The position numbers were made by a program, and so were the translations under genes. Shown here piece after piece: positions 34,348 through 45,446 of a DNA stretch of 64,000 nt. Every line of letters starts with the position of its first letter. Positions within the stretch are counted from its first letter, which is position 1. Source of the stretch: Musa acuminata AAA Group (lineage: Eukaryota > Streptophyta > Magnoliopsida > Zingiberales > Musaceae); NCBI RefSeq assembly GCF_036884655.1, contig NC_088340.1, positions 3,239,001-3,303,000 on the forward strand. The letters run 5' to 3'. The notes beneath the pieces were generated by a model. It did no database searches. It worked only from the letters and a program-made list of their open reading frames with translations, and was not told the origin of the DNA.

Positions 34348-37300
34348 CTACGGGCTACTGGGTTCCGTGGAGGACATTTCTTCTTCCGGCGAAGTAAAAC
34401 TGAGCCGTGAATGATTGGATATGCTCACAGGGCTCAAGGAACCCACCAGATGAGGCAGCGCTGCACCAACTCCGGGTTGCGTATGTTGATTCATTTCCCC
34501 AATGTCTATAGCAGCAAAGTCATCCCTCTTCAAGGTAGGGCAAGGCAGAGGCTCGTTGACATCATGATAGTACTTGAGCAGTACAACCATTTTCTTCCAA
34601 AGTGAACTCTGCCGCCCAGCTGCAGCTTGTAGCTCATCCCATTCCGTGTAGATGAATCTTGCTAAGAAGATCAACAATGCGAGCACCGAGACAACTCCTG
34701 TGATGAGAAAGAGGCCCCCGAAGCTCCTGAAGGCTAGACTCGAAGATGCCAAGTTGTTGCTCTGGTTTGGACAACTTGTCGGATCCCCAAACCATGCCTT
34801 TTCGATCTCTGTCATCCTTTCCCCTTCCGTTATGTTTAGGATAGCCCTGGAAATGTCAGACACCAGCGGCGACCCTCTAGGGAAAACCTACAGGACACAA
34901 AGATACAGATGCATGTTGAATTCATCTGCAACAAAGGAGAAAGGAGGTATAGAAACTTACGAAGCCGAAACCGTCGGTCTTGTAGGTCGGACCGACCATG
35001 GCGAAGTCATCGCAATACTGCGATAGGACGAGCCTGAGATAAGGTATCTCATCAAAGAATGCATCGACCCCTCCGTTTGCGCTCCCGTTGGACAAAGCTT
35101 CAGCGTACTGCTCAATCGTGCTGTAGCTTTTGAGCTTTTGCTCTTGAAATCCCATCCTTCTGAGCATACCAGCCACGAATGATCCGTCTTGGTACCCAAT
35201 GGAGGCCCCTGATTTCAAAAGCTGGTTCACGTCGGTCACCGTCGGCTGAAGCTGCTGCACGGTGAGCATCGATGTCAGGCTCGCTGTGTAGCTCGACGTC
35301 AGTATCAGCACCACAAACACCCAGATGATCACCACGAACCGTGTGAGGTTGCTCTGCAGCTTCTCCTCTGGAAAAACACAGAGCAAGACCAAACGAGTTG
35401 AATTGGTTGTCATCATCCACTCGGAGTAACGATAGGGGTCATCACGATGAGGACATACTATGCGAAAAGACGAGAATGGAGAAGGCGAAGTAGAAGATGA
35501 TTCCAAACTGCTCCAGTGGTTTCCCAGCAAACTCCTCGTTCTCCCGGTGCTCGATCACCCAGACCACGAACCCAGTAAACACAAAGAAGGCTAAGCTCCC
35601 GAGCCAGAGATCGATGGTCAGCGGCTCCAAGAAGATCCACATGTTCTTGCTCTTGTCCCCCTCCACCGGCACGATCATCGACACTCCTGATTCAGTGAAT
35701 GGCATTGTGAACTCCACGAATTGAGATCGGTTGGCAAGGATAGTGGTGTCGCCCACCACTGCATCGAAGTTCTGTTCACCATCCCAATTAGTTGGAAGAC
35801 ACACACGATGGTAATCTCATTTATTATCGTTATTCAAGCGGTGTGGCAAGTGAACCAACCTTCAGTTTAACTTGGTAGACGAAGTTGTCGTAAGATTCGG
35901 ACGAATTGGGGAAGGGGATGTACTCGAAGGGGACGGCATATGGCAGCGAATCCATGGCGGCCTGGAAGACGTCGATGCAGAAGCCGGTGACGGTGGTTCT
36001 GTCGGTTGCCGGATCGGTAGTCACCTTCACGAACTGGTCGAATCCGTGCTTGACGGGAACGGCGATCCGGAGCTTCTTTCCGTTGGTGGGCATCTCCCAA
36101 CCTTTGGGCACGCCCTTCGGCTCGCCCGGCCAGATGACGGACCTCAGGCCCGTATCGTTTGTGGACTCGAGATCCCTCGAGATCCCGTTTCCCTGAATCC
36201 AGAACCCGATCGTCCTCCCGCTTTTTCCGTTGACATTGACGATCTCGAAGGCCGACGACTGGAGCTGGCCGTCGACGAGCTGGAACTCTCCTGCCAACCC
36301 CCGGAATCGGGTGCCCATAATGGCTTCCAGTAGCGCCGGCCCGGTCTGGCTCACGCCAAGCCGCCCCAAGTCGGTGGAGTTATTCCCGGACTGTAGGCTT
36401 TGGAAGGCTGTGCGGGCTGATACCGCCTTTTCGACGGCCATCGCGACGGCGCGGGCCGTGTCGTACGCCCACAACTGGAACACCGTGGGGTCGGTGGGTT
36501 CGAGTGTGGGGTTGTCCTGCCGAAACTTCCGCTTGAACCGGGCCGTGAAGTCGTCGATCTCCTCGGATCGGTTCACGTAGGGCCGCACGCCGATCACGCC
36601 CTGCATTGCCTCGGCGACCGTCCGCTGATCGAGCAGGTCGAGGACGTCGGTGATCCCATCGGTGGTGATCCACACGTAGCCGTCGTCCATCATGCCCAGC
36701 TGGTGTGCTCGCCGGAAGAGGCGGGCGCCGAGGGCGGGGAGCATGTGAACGACGAAGACGCGCGTCTGCATGGTCATGAGCCTGTACAGCTCCTTGTCGA
36801 GTTCGTCACTGGTGGCTTCGGTGGGGATGACGCTGCGGTAGGGGACGCGGGCATCGACAGCTTGGAGGGCGTCGATGAGGAAGGGGACGATGCCGGCGCC
36901 GTATTCGGAGTCCTCGTAGACGGGGACCGCCTGGCGCCAGCCGAAGTACTGCGTCACCGCGGCGATGGCGCCGACCTGGGAGGAATCGTTGGTGGTGGTG
37001 CGGACGAAGAAGGGGGTGTGGGCTGGGGAGAGGGACGGGCTGGACGCCGAGAAGGAGAGGACGGGGACCTGCGTCTTGTTGCCGATTTGGATGACGAAGT
37101 CGGCCTCCGTGGATGTCATGGGCCCGATGATGGCCTTCACTTGGACGTCCTTCAGCATCGCCACCGCTGCCGCAAAGCGCAAAGAGTTAAAGAGTTAGAC
37201 GTCACGCCAAAAATGGACAAAACGCACCTTTCATTCCGCAATTTGGCCCTCGTTACACGGTGGATCAGAGCCCAAGTGGCCACATCCAGAAGGTACGATT

Positions 37301-37852
37301 TGCTTATTTGTATTTTATTATTTTTAGTAATTCGAACGACGACTTTGACAAGTCCAAGTCAAACATGGTAAATTTGACTTGCAAGCATAGACAACTACGT
37401 GACTGGAGTCATTTTTTGCTGATTGCTTGTCATTCCGAATGCAAGTTTCTTTATGGAATCGAAATCTCAATCACAGCCCCCAGTCCGTCTTGGGTTTTCC
37501 TAAGTATCTGCTATATGCCGTGAGATCAGTGGTGCCATACTGGGGAAGGGGATTGATTACCTGCTGCCGCTGCCCCGATGGCTTCGTTCTCCGAGTCCTT
37601 GACATGTAGAATCACCCTCGTGGTGTAGTTGCTATGGACGGCATAGAAGTCTTCTATCGCCATCGAAATGCTCGTCCGGCTCCTCTTCCCCGGCAAAGAC
37701 CGAAGGTGGAGAATCACGCCGACGTCCACCGGCACGGTCGAATTCTGCGCCGAAACTAGTACTCCGAAGTCATAGTGGCCGGCGAAGAAAGAGAAGCAGC
37801 AGAAGAGCACGAAGGAAGTGGCCAAGAAGGGAAGATGGAGGAATCTTTCCAT
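34348..37852 (-). CDS. GLR: Glutamate receptor-like channel GLR-C, five exons
   Basis: Near-identical tandem paralog of GLR-B. Exons in gene order: 37852-37561, 37166-35860, 35771-35459, 35367-34961, 34887-34348; phases agree, giving 952 aa. Signal peptide, ligand-binding lobes, M1, pore loop, M3 (SYTASLTSMLTVQQLQPTV) and M4 (FGGLFLITGVVSVLALL) are all intact. It keeps the longer tail (after NQHTQPGV: GAALPHLVGS... ending STEPSSP), comparable in total length to GLR-A, so this is probably the ancestral tail and GLR-B the shortened one. Substitutions from GLR-B include V247-region-conserved positions only lightly changed, such as D/G in SSQVDAIAA versus SSQVGAIAA and TPGNG versus IQGNG. Introns also match GLR-B, so the duplication is recent or homogenised by gene conversion. 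Confidence 0.93.
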
Positions 37853-38240
37853 CTACTCCAACCGCAGCATCCCCCGAGCCAACCGAGTAGTTCTCCCGTC
37901 CTTTTAACGGAGGTTGGCTAGAAGAAGAAGAAGAAGGAACAAGTCAAAGTAGGACAAGAATCTAGCGTGTTTGTTTTAGAAATCGGTACAGTAGCTTTGA
38001 CATATATGGTTTCAAGTGTAAGGAAGCCAGTCCATAAAACCTTGGACTTTGAAGGATTCCGGCCACCGCCTTTGAAACTTGAGGAGAACAAGTGTTGTTC
38101 CAGCTTAGAACGGTAAGTGCAGTGCACGAGTCTTTATTGAGACATCCAAGGTCTTAGGTTCAAGTTCATGTGTGAACGTCACGTATATAATAATAATTTC
38201 TTTTAAAAAATACTTCCTGCTAAACGCGGTCGATCCAAGA

Positions 38241-38560
38241 CTTTGATGGAAAACTTGGAGTGGGAAGTCTAGAATGATGGTTTTAATTCAAGTTAAAGAA
38301 AGCGACCAAGTGTTTGATTCTTTTACGCGAAGGTTATGCCAACCAAGTATTGACATCGATGGTCAAAGTTATATATTATGATTGGAAGAGAAAAACAGAG
38401 ACGGATTGCTTTCTTTCTTGGGATGTTTGCAGAGTTGGCAGTATCAAATTCATCAATTATGTTGCTGTCGGATTCATTTGAAAGACTTGGGAAGAATGCA
38501 GAAGAAGCACAATAATCTCCGTTAGTTATGTGGCATGCAATTAATATGATTGGAAAATTC
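38241..38560 (+). repeat. Fourth copy of the 350-410 bp unit
   Basis: Starts TTTGATGGAAAACTTGGAGTGGG and follows the third unit of unit 1 (30151) most closely, including GACATCGATGGTCAAAG and the AGAAGAAGCACAATAATCTCCG end. It is a single copy here, against three in unit 1. Confidence 0.75.
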
Positions 38561-39872
38561 TAGACCTTGATTTGACTCAGCTAATGGAGAGAAAGAAAGG
38601 GACGAGCCTGCAACAAAATATTTGGAGTTTGGTCATGGAGAATATAGCCTCTATTCTATGTTGCTTGTAACCCCAATCTATCGTGAATTAGGATGCGTTC
38701 AGCATGACTTCCCTATTATTCGATTACTTCATGTTTTTTATTCTGGATTCGCAAAGTCAACGATTATTTTTTTGATGACAAGTCCAAATGAATGGAGTTG
38801 ACCTCATTCATGCGTTCTTAGTGTCGAAAGAATAATGTTGTGGTGACGCGGATTGCTTTTCTGTAGCTTCAATAGTGTGTCATCAAACAAATTTGTTTCT
38901 TGTTTACTTGGGTATCTTTGGGGACAGAGACGATCCTTGTTCTTGTCGGGCACAGTGTGATGAAGCTTCACGGTGGTTTCTGCGTCTATTCATGTGTCAT
39001 CATATTGTACTTCTCTAGATTATTTTGTCGTGGGAATGTGTGTCCATCAGATGCTGTTCCATAGTATTGTAATCAGTCGATGAGGAGAGAGAGGATGTCA
39101 AGTGGATTCAACGTCGTCATTGCACTGAGACGGGAGGATAGAACGACCGGTTCGTCTCTTTGAGTCCTCCTGCGAGTGCCAACTTGTTCCTATAAAGAAG
39201 TTGCCAAGTGCAGAAGGTCAATGGCTGGCAAGATCTCGACATTGTCATGCGGGAATAGAAGGATTTGGACTCGAAAGACAAGCAATAAGACGATATAAGA
39301 ATGCAGCGGATGCATAGTTGTTGTGGGAAGGAATTTTCATGTCAATCGTGAGATCATCGGCGACAGGCGTAGTCTTATTGTGAGGACGCCCTCTTGTGTC
39401 AAGGAATGGCCGCCGCCCCAAGAGAGGAAGGATGTAGAGGTCGCTGCACGAGTTGTGTTAGAAGTTAATATAGATCGGATCACTAAGATTCATTATTGCT
39501 CCATCAAAATTTTTGGATGTAATTAATTGGAGATACCGACCAATAGTTGTTGGCGAAATAAAGAAACTAAATTCTACGAAATCTATAATCTGAATATAAT
39601 TTTTTTAAAGTATTTTAATTCAAGAAAACAATCATGTGAATTTTGGATGATGAAAGCCAAATATGAGTGAGGACATAAAGGTTACTTGGCCAAATATAGT
39701 GGAGCTTCTGTAGTTTATAGGGCTGTAAACAGATTGGGATCCAAAGAGAAGAGGAAGGCATGATTCAATTTATTTTATTTCATTCTTCATCCATCAATAG
39801 ATTAGATAGAAAATTTCTTTTATTCAGCTACCTCTTGATCTTATCACACCGATCATTTTCTACATTCTATAG

Positions 39873-39903
<31 letters not shown>

Positions 39904-39935
39904 CACCACATATCAAATAAATAGATATTTGATGA

Positions 39936-41545
39936 GATCTTCATCGAGAAGGCTTAGGGATGCACTTGGGAACGAGGAAGAGGAGAAGAAGATGAGACTA
40001 TCGTCGTTAATGCAAGAACAGATACTAAGAATTTAATTCTTCCCATACAAGTTAAGGCAACAAAACTCAACCCATTCGTATAGCAATCGTCCTGCAAATT
40101 GGCTTACCAATTTTTCTAGGAATTTATTGGTTCACAGTGATGCGAACAAACAACAATAAATGACTCCTAAGAATGCAATGCAGTCTTTAAGCAAGAGACA
40201 TGTTAGTGGAAACCCTAGAGATAAATTGCATTGTAAGTGAAGTAGCAGCAGTGAAATGAGCAAAACTTGATGGTTAAAAGTAATGGCTAAACAGGTTGAA
40301 TCATCAGTTCATCATCCTGTCAAGCATGAAAGAAAGACTTAAAGAGGATAAGTAAGTTCATGGTCTCCTTCTTTCAGGAACAAACATTCTTATATGCATG
40401 CTGCTTTCCCTTTTGAATTTTATTTCAACTCTCTTAGGTCTTATCTCTGTAGCTGTGATCAATAAAATCTTTTGAAATTGACTATAATATAAATGATTGA
40501 AGTATCATATGAAAAAGCAGCTAGATTTGGTTTTGGATGCCCCATCATATCATATACTCCTCACTTGGCTACCTAAAGGTCCTCTTAAATGAACTCCGAT
40601 GTAAGCTAACCATTTACTTTGCTAGATTCCATGTCTTGATGTGACATCATATTTAGTTCCAAACATATTCTGCCTTATCTGATTTGTCATTCAACATCAG
40701 GTTCTCAGTATGGACAGGTCATAGTGGTCAGTGACAATAACTCAGAATCACAACTTGATGATGCTTCCTACTCTTTCATGCTCTACTATTCTGGAAGATC
40801 TTATTCATGCATGGATGTGTCTGTTTAGCCTAAATGAAATGTGGCACCAGCAAATCGAAAACACGGTGTAGGTATCAGCTAACATAAATCAGAGAGTTGA
40901 AAGCATGAATGGGAAGAAAGGAAGGAACTCATTGCAGTAACCCTAGTGAGTGCGAGAAGTCACAACAGTAACCTACTTCACCCACTACGTGGTGCGGTGG
41001 AGAATGATGTAACATACAGGAGGTGGAGGACAAAGCTTCTTCCCCTGGCGGCCACCACCACCACCACCACCACTCTCTTGTGTGCAACACGTTCTTATCC
41101 GGGTCCGTCCTGTGGAGGCAGCTCGATGCCTTCGCCTGGCCGCTCCGCCAATCCGTGTGCGACGATGGCAACGACAACTGCCGCTGCAGCGGCGCAGATA
41201 TAGAGCCAACGTCGTCGCCCACTCGGGCACCGATGTGTGCGGCGATGGCGACCGTAGCTTCTGCGTTGGTGGCCGACTGGCTGTGGGCGTCACCCACCTG
41301 TACACCCAGCGCATACAGCGTCGCCATCCACAGCCGCGATGCAACGATGCCCCCAAGCCTAGTGTCTACCTAATGGCTTCTACTAATTCAATTCTAATAT
41401 AAATGCTGCGGGAAGATATGCATGATAGGTCGATGTCGTTCTTCTGGATAAACTAGAACAAAGGGAAAGCAAGCAAATAATTCATTTCACAGGATCACCA
41501 ATAGCGTGTAGGTCCCAAAATGATTTGATCCGGTTGGATTTAGGA
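39936..41545. other. Intergenic region with a GC-rich island
   Basis: Mostly AT-rich sequence without a gene. Between about 41000 and 41380 there is a GC-rich island open in several frames on both strands (up to about 130 codons), with a CCA repeat at 41052-41073. No frame shows a recognisable motif, signal peptide or domain, so I do not call a gene. Confidence 0.4.
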
Positions 41546-41840
41546 GGGTTAATTATAAATTATATTCTATAATTAGTTAACTTTAGTATTTCGATTCTTA
41601 TATTTTTTAAAAGTTACATTATCAAAGTAAAATATTTAACATCGTTTCTTCTCACGTCATTGACTCTGCTGACGAAAATATTATAGGGTTTACCACTGAG
41701 CACGTACTATATTTTCATCGTCAAAATCACCGAAGAAATAAGATTAAATATTTTATAGAGTTCTTAATGTAACTTTCGAAAAGTATAGGGATCAAAATAC
41801 TAAAAATAGTTAATTACAGAGGATTATTTATAATTAGCCC
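41546..41840. mobile_element. Foldback/MITE-like inverted-repeat element
   Basis: GGGTTAATTATAAATTATAT at the left pairs with ATAATTAGCCC at the right end, and TTTAGTATTTCGATTCTTATA pairs with the reverse complement of TATAGGGATCAAAATACTAAA. The arms are about 100 bases long and the total is 295 bp, close to the element at 8872-9170, with similar arm wording (TAGYATYTCGATT). No coding capacity. Confidence 0.65.
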
Positions 41841-42230
41841 GATTTAAAGCATATTCATATGTTAAGATTTAGCTTCATCCAAAACATATAAAATAAGCTA
41901 AATTAGTCAACAATTTGAGTTATTATTATACCTTCAACATAGCCTTTTCTATCATAAAAAAATATTAAATTCTCATGTTGACTTCCTTTTAATTTAAATT
42001 AATAATAAGATATAAAATATTAATTTAACATTGAATCTAAGAAGAAATTAATTAGATCATAGATTAGATATTTTAATTATGAAAGAATATTGATCGTAGT
42101 AAAACTAAAATATACAATTTGTAAAGCTATCTCCGAGTAGCACAAGCCACAAGGAAACTCTCTAATGGGGAGGGATAGGAATCAAAATGCAAGCAACGAG
42201 CACAAATTCTAAACTTCAAACATTATTCTC

Positions 42231-42277
42231 CATGCATCATGCATCATGCATCATGCATCATGCATCATGCATCATGA
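42231..42277 (+). repeat. Heptamer tandem repeat (CATGCAT)n
   Basis: About six perfect copies of a 7-base unit CATGCAT/ATGCATC in a row. The unit contains the RY-like CATGCA motif bound by plant B3 factors, but a slippage repeat is the simpler reading. It is short and has no spacers, so it is not a CRISPR-like array. Confidence 0.85.
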
Positions 42278-42966
42278 TCACGACAAGTCCTATCTTCGTG
42301 GAGAAATGGAGTCATTGTGTGGTCGATTCCTTAGCACAGTGGCCGATTCCCCTCCCACGGAAAAGCCTCTGCATTGGGATCCTATTTCTCGAGGTGGTGA
42401 AGCGTTCCCTCCGGTATTCCCCACAGGATGTGACGGCCATGTCGACGCCGAATCATCTTCCGTTCAAGTGAGATAGATCACTGCCACGTTGACTTACCGT
42501 GAGATCATAAGGCCTACAGTCGTATGTATTGGGGCAATTGGGTGTTGGTGAGAGCAGCGTAGATGCCGAATGCGACGACCACGATGGATCCGATCCACTC
42601 CACTCCACTCCACTCCACACCTTTTTGAGTGGGGGGGATCATACGTTACGTTGTTGGATCTTAGTTAAGCGTCCGTCCGTCTTGTGTGCAAGAGGAGTGG
42701 CCAAGTATCCGAGACTCGTGCTTGGTGTTTCATGGGATGAGTCGTCGTCAGGTGACAACCTGGACCACATGATCGTTGTCTGGTTCTGTTTGATGACACC
42801 CTGCAACATGCCCTAATCGCTGATGCCGTCCTCCTCCGGAAGAATGCTTAAAAGAAGGAGAGCTCCGTTCGAGTTGATGCCGAATGCTGATGTCATAAAC
42901 CGAGAATATTCATCACATCAATATGTATACGATTAGATCTCAAATGTATGCTTTAAGTAATCTTAT

Positions 42967-43520
42967 TGATGACGATAGTAATTATGATAAGACTCGGCTG
43001 ACGTCAGTCGACGCCTCATGCCTCGATCGATGTGACTGTACTCGATCGACCGAACCGGAACACCGGCCGAGACGCATTAACGCCTACTCAGGCGTGATTC
43101 TTCACGTCACGCCAATGCCCATGTCAGACGCTATCAACCTGCCTCCTGCAGGCGGGCACATCAAACAATAGTAAGCTTCCCTATAAATACCCTCTCGTTC
43201 ATCAAAGAGGGGGGGACCGAAGGGACGCAGGAGAGAACACTCCAGGGAGACATCTCAAACTTTTCTCCTTTCTACCCCCTCCATCTTCTACTGACTCGAT
43301 CGTCGGAGGGGTCGGGTTGAGAGCCTCCCGACCCGACCTATGTGCAGGACTGTAGACGGAGCACGTGCCCAGCCGAGGAGTCCCCTTCGGTAGAGTCGGT
43401 CGACCCCGTCCTGATCGGACCACCGCAGCCGACCACCTCGGCAAACCCGAGGGCCGCATCGGGAAGATCCCGCCTTTCGGACCCGAACCGAGTCACGGCT
43501 CAAAGTTGTTTACTACAACA
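42967..43520 (+). mobile_element. Solo LTR (554 bp) with 5 bp target-site duplication
   Basis: Begins TGATGACGATAG and ends TACTACAACA (TG...CA), flanked by CTTAT at 42962-42966 and 43521-43525. Inside, a CCCTATAAATACC TATA box (about 43180-43192) is followed by a leader and GC-rich sequence with GGAGGGGTCGGG, an arrangement typical of plant LTR-retrotransposon LTRs. No internal coding region is present on either side, so it is a solo LTR. It sits about 390 bases before the GDU start and could influence its expression. Confidence 0.75.
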
Positions 43521-43832
43521 CTTATAATATCGAGTTCATACATTTTATTTTTTCTTCTTATGCATGAAGTAATCTTATAATGTATGACTTGCCAACATCT
43601 TGCAGTCCCCTTCGCTTTGGTCCCTCCAATTGTTGATGTCGTCACCTTCCGAATATGATGCCCACTTCCCATCATTCATCCCCCCCACCAAACCAAACCA
43701 CAAGTAATCGGAGACATGGAGGCAAAAGCGTCCCTCACACTCCTCTCTCTCTCTCTCTCTCATTATGATTAACGTAAGTGTTTGCTATGTAATGACAACT
43801 TTAATGATAACATAGTCCTCCGCTTTTCCTGT

Positions 43833-43840
43833 TATAAATA
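43833..43840 (+). promoter_or_regulatory. TATA box of the GDU gene
   Basis: TATAAATA lies 74 bases before the ATG at 43907, a normal spacing for a plant core promoter with a 5' UTR of about 40 bases. A CT microsatellite is at about 43744-43760, upstream. Confidence 0.7.
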
Positions 43841-43906
43841 TTCGTCCCCTCTTCCCACCTCCCGTCAACTTCTCTCTTCTGTGGACAACGGAGGGATACG
43901 TCCAGG

Positions 43907-44392
43907 ATGAGGGCTGGGGCGGGTTTCAATGCGACGGCGGTGGCGGCGGCGGCCGCGCCGGTGGTGACGGGGGGAGGCGACCACTTGACCTGGCACTCAC
44001 CGGTGCCGTACCTCTTCGGCGGCCTGGCGGCGATGCTGGGCCTCATTGCCTTGGCGCTCCTTATCCTTGCTTGTTCGTACTGGAAGCTCTCCGGGTACCT
44101 CGAGGGCGGCGAAGACACGGGCAGCGGCGTCGAGCTGTACGTCAAGCCCGTCGCGGCGCCCACGGTCTACGAGGAGAAGGTCGTGGTGATCATGGCCGGC
44201 GATGCGAAGCCGACGTTCCTCGCCACGCCCATGTCGACCCGGGCGTCCTCTTATGGTGATCGAAGCTCTCAGAACGACGATGATGATGATGATCACGATG
44301 CGAAGAAGAAGGAGGAGACTGGAAATGAGACGATGACGAAGACGAAGGACCAAACCCAAAGCCACCGTGAGAACCAGGACGCACAAGTCTGA
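43907..44392 (+). CDS. GDU: GLUTAMINE DUMPER-like membrane protein
   Basis: GDU proteins are plant-specific single-pass membrane proteins that promote amino-acid export and interact with the ubiquitin ligase LOG2. The gene is one exon of 161 codons. After an Ala-rich N-terminus it has WHSPVPYLFGGLAAMLGLIA (residues 29-48), the entry to a transmembrane helix (about 34-57) ending ILACSYWKLSG. The family's VIMAG motif is at residues 94-98 (EKVVVIMAGDAKPTFLATP). The tail is acidic and low complexity (six Asp, then Lys/Glu). Length and order match the family. ATG 43907 is the only sensible start and a TATA box lies upstream. An active GDU could affect extracellular amino acids, the ligands of GLR channels, but a functional link to the nearby GLRs is only inference. 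Confidence 0.93.
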   Translation: MRAGAGFNATAVAAAAAPVVTGGGDHLTWHSPVPYLFGGLAAMLGLIALALLILACSYWKLSGYLEGGEDTGSGVELYVKPVAAPTVYEEKVVVIMAGDAKPTFLATPMSTRASSYGDRSSQNDDDDDDHDAKKKEETGNETMTKTKDQTQSHRENQDAQV

Positions 44393-45446
44393 GGCTCCTT
44401 TTCCCTTTGTCTTCTCCTTTTATTCTTCTTCGAGCCATCAAGGCTGTAAAATTTTCAGGTGAAGATGAAACAAAGAACTGACCTTTTAGCGAAAACAAAT
44501 CAAAATGATCTCTTTTTAATTGAAACTATTCCGTCCGAATGTCGGATTCGATGAGGAACCGAGAAGAAGGTTGAAGCTTCGCTGACTTGTCCTCTTGCAT
44601 CTGTGAATGTCACTTTTCTGGTGGACTTCTTTTAGTGGGACGGAAAAAGTTGCACGTCATGAGTTGGTGCAGCTCGTGACTCGTCTTTCTGGTGGTTCGT
44701 CTTCAGCTGGCGAACCGCACAGCGGTGGCGGTGATGGCGTTCGGACAACTCGTCGGAGGACACCGGATGTTTGGTTATGATTTGGGTTCGAGGGAGAGGG
44801 AGAGGTTGGACCCTTTGCTAACCCAATTCCATCGAATTACGTTATTTGATGGACCGCATTTGAGCATCTCCCCGTTTGGATTCACTTGCCGATGGATCGG
44901 TAGAGTACGTATAAGAATATATATATATTAGAGATTATATTGTTAGTTAATCTTTATCCGACATATGACTATCACTTGATGCTTAAGGTTGAAAGGAGAA
45001 GACAGGTTATTTATTCTTTACCCATTTACGTATATAGATAAGGGTCTAAAATAAATTATTATAGACTATCTTCTAATAGAATATTTCATGAAAATTCATC
45101 TTTAAAACAATAAGAGAGGGATTACCTGTTTGACCATTTATGTTTACACTCATATACATTGGTTACTAGTTTGAGTATCGGAGAGATCGGTCGAAAAACT
45201 TATCTCGACCATAGTCTTCATTCAGGTAATATTTCGAGAGTTTAACATTTTTATCTCGGAGACAACTCGGATAATTCTATGAATACGAATTCGAATTCGA
45301 ATCATGTTAGAGTAATCAAAACATCAACAATTTCCTCAACTATATATATATAAAGCCGATACTTCCACCGGTATATGCATCATTTTGAATTCGAATTTGA
45401 ATTCAAATCCGTGCCAAAATCGTACCTTCTTCGAAAGCAGTAGGAG
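44393..45446. other. Intergenic region after GDU
   Basis: The left part is the GDU 3' UTR. The remainder is AT-rich, with GAATTCGAATTCGAAT-type palindromic phrases near 45285-45302 and 45387-45405. No gene is visible. Confidence 0.4.

Larger units (their letters stand above)
34188..39935. repeat. Tandem segmental duplication, unit 2
   Basis: This unit carries GLR-C and the shared noncoding tail, in the same orientation as unit 1. Coding and intron sequences match unit 1 at nearly every base. Differences include lack of the solo LTR, only one copy of the 350-410 bp repeat, and an extra AT-rich stretch of about 63 bases near 39576-39638 flanked by AAGAAA. The match ends after TCAAATAAATAGATATTTGAT (about 39932). 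Confidence 0.9.

Noticed and set aside
40929..41402. Overlapping open frames up to 132 codons on both strands
   Set aside because: GC-rich island open in many frames at once, with His or Trp runs from a CCA repeat. No domain or signal peptide.
42231..42277. Regular short repeats resembling an array
   Set aside because: Heptamers without spacers; a microsatellite, not a CRISPR array, and the genome is a plant's.
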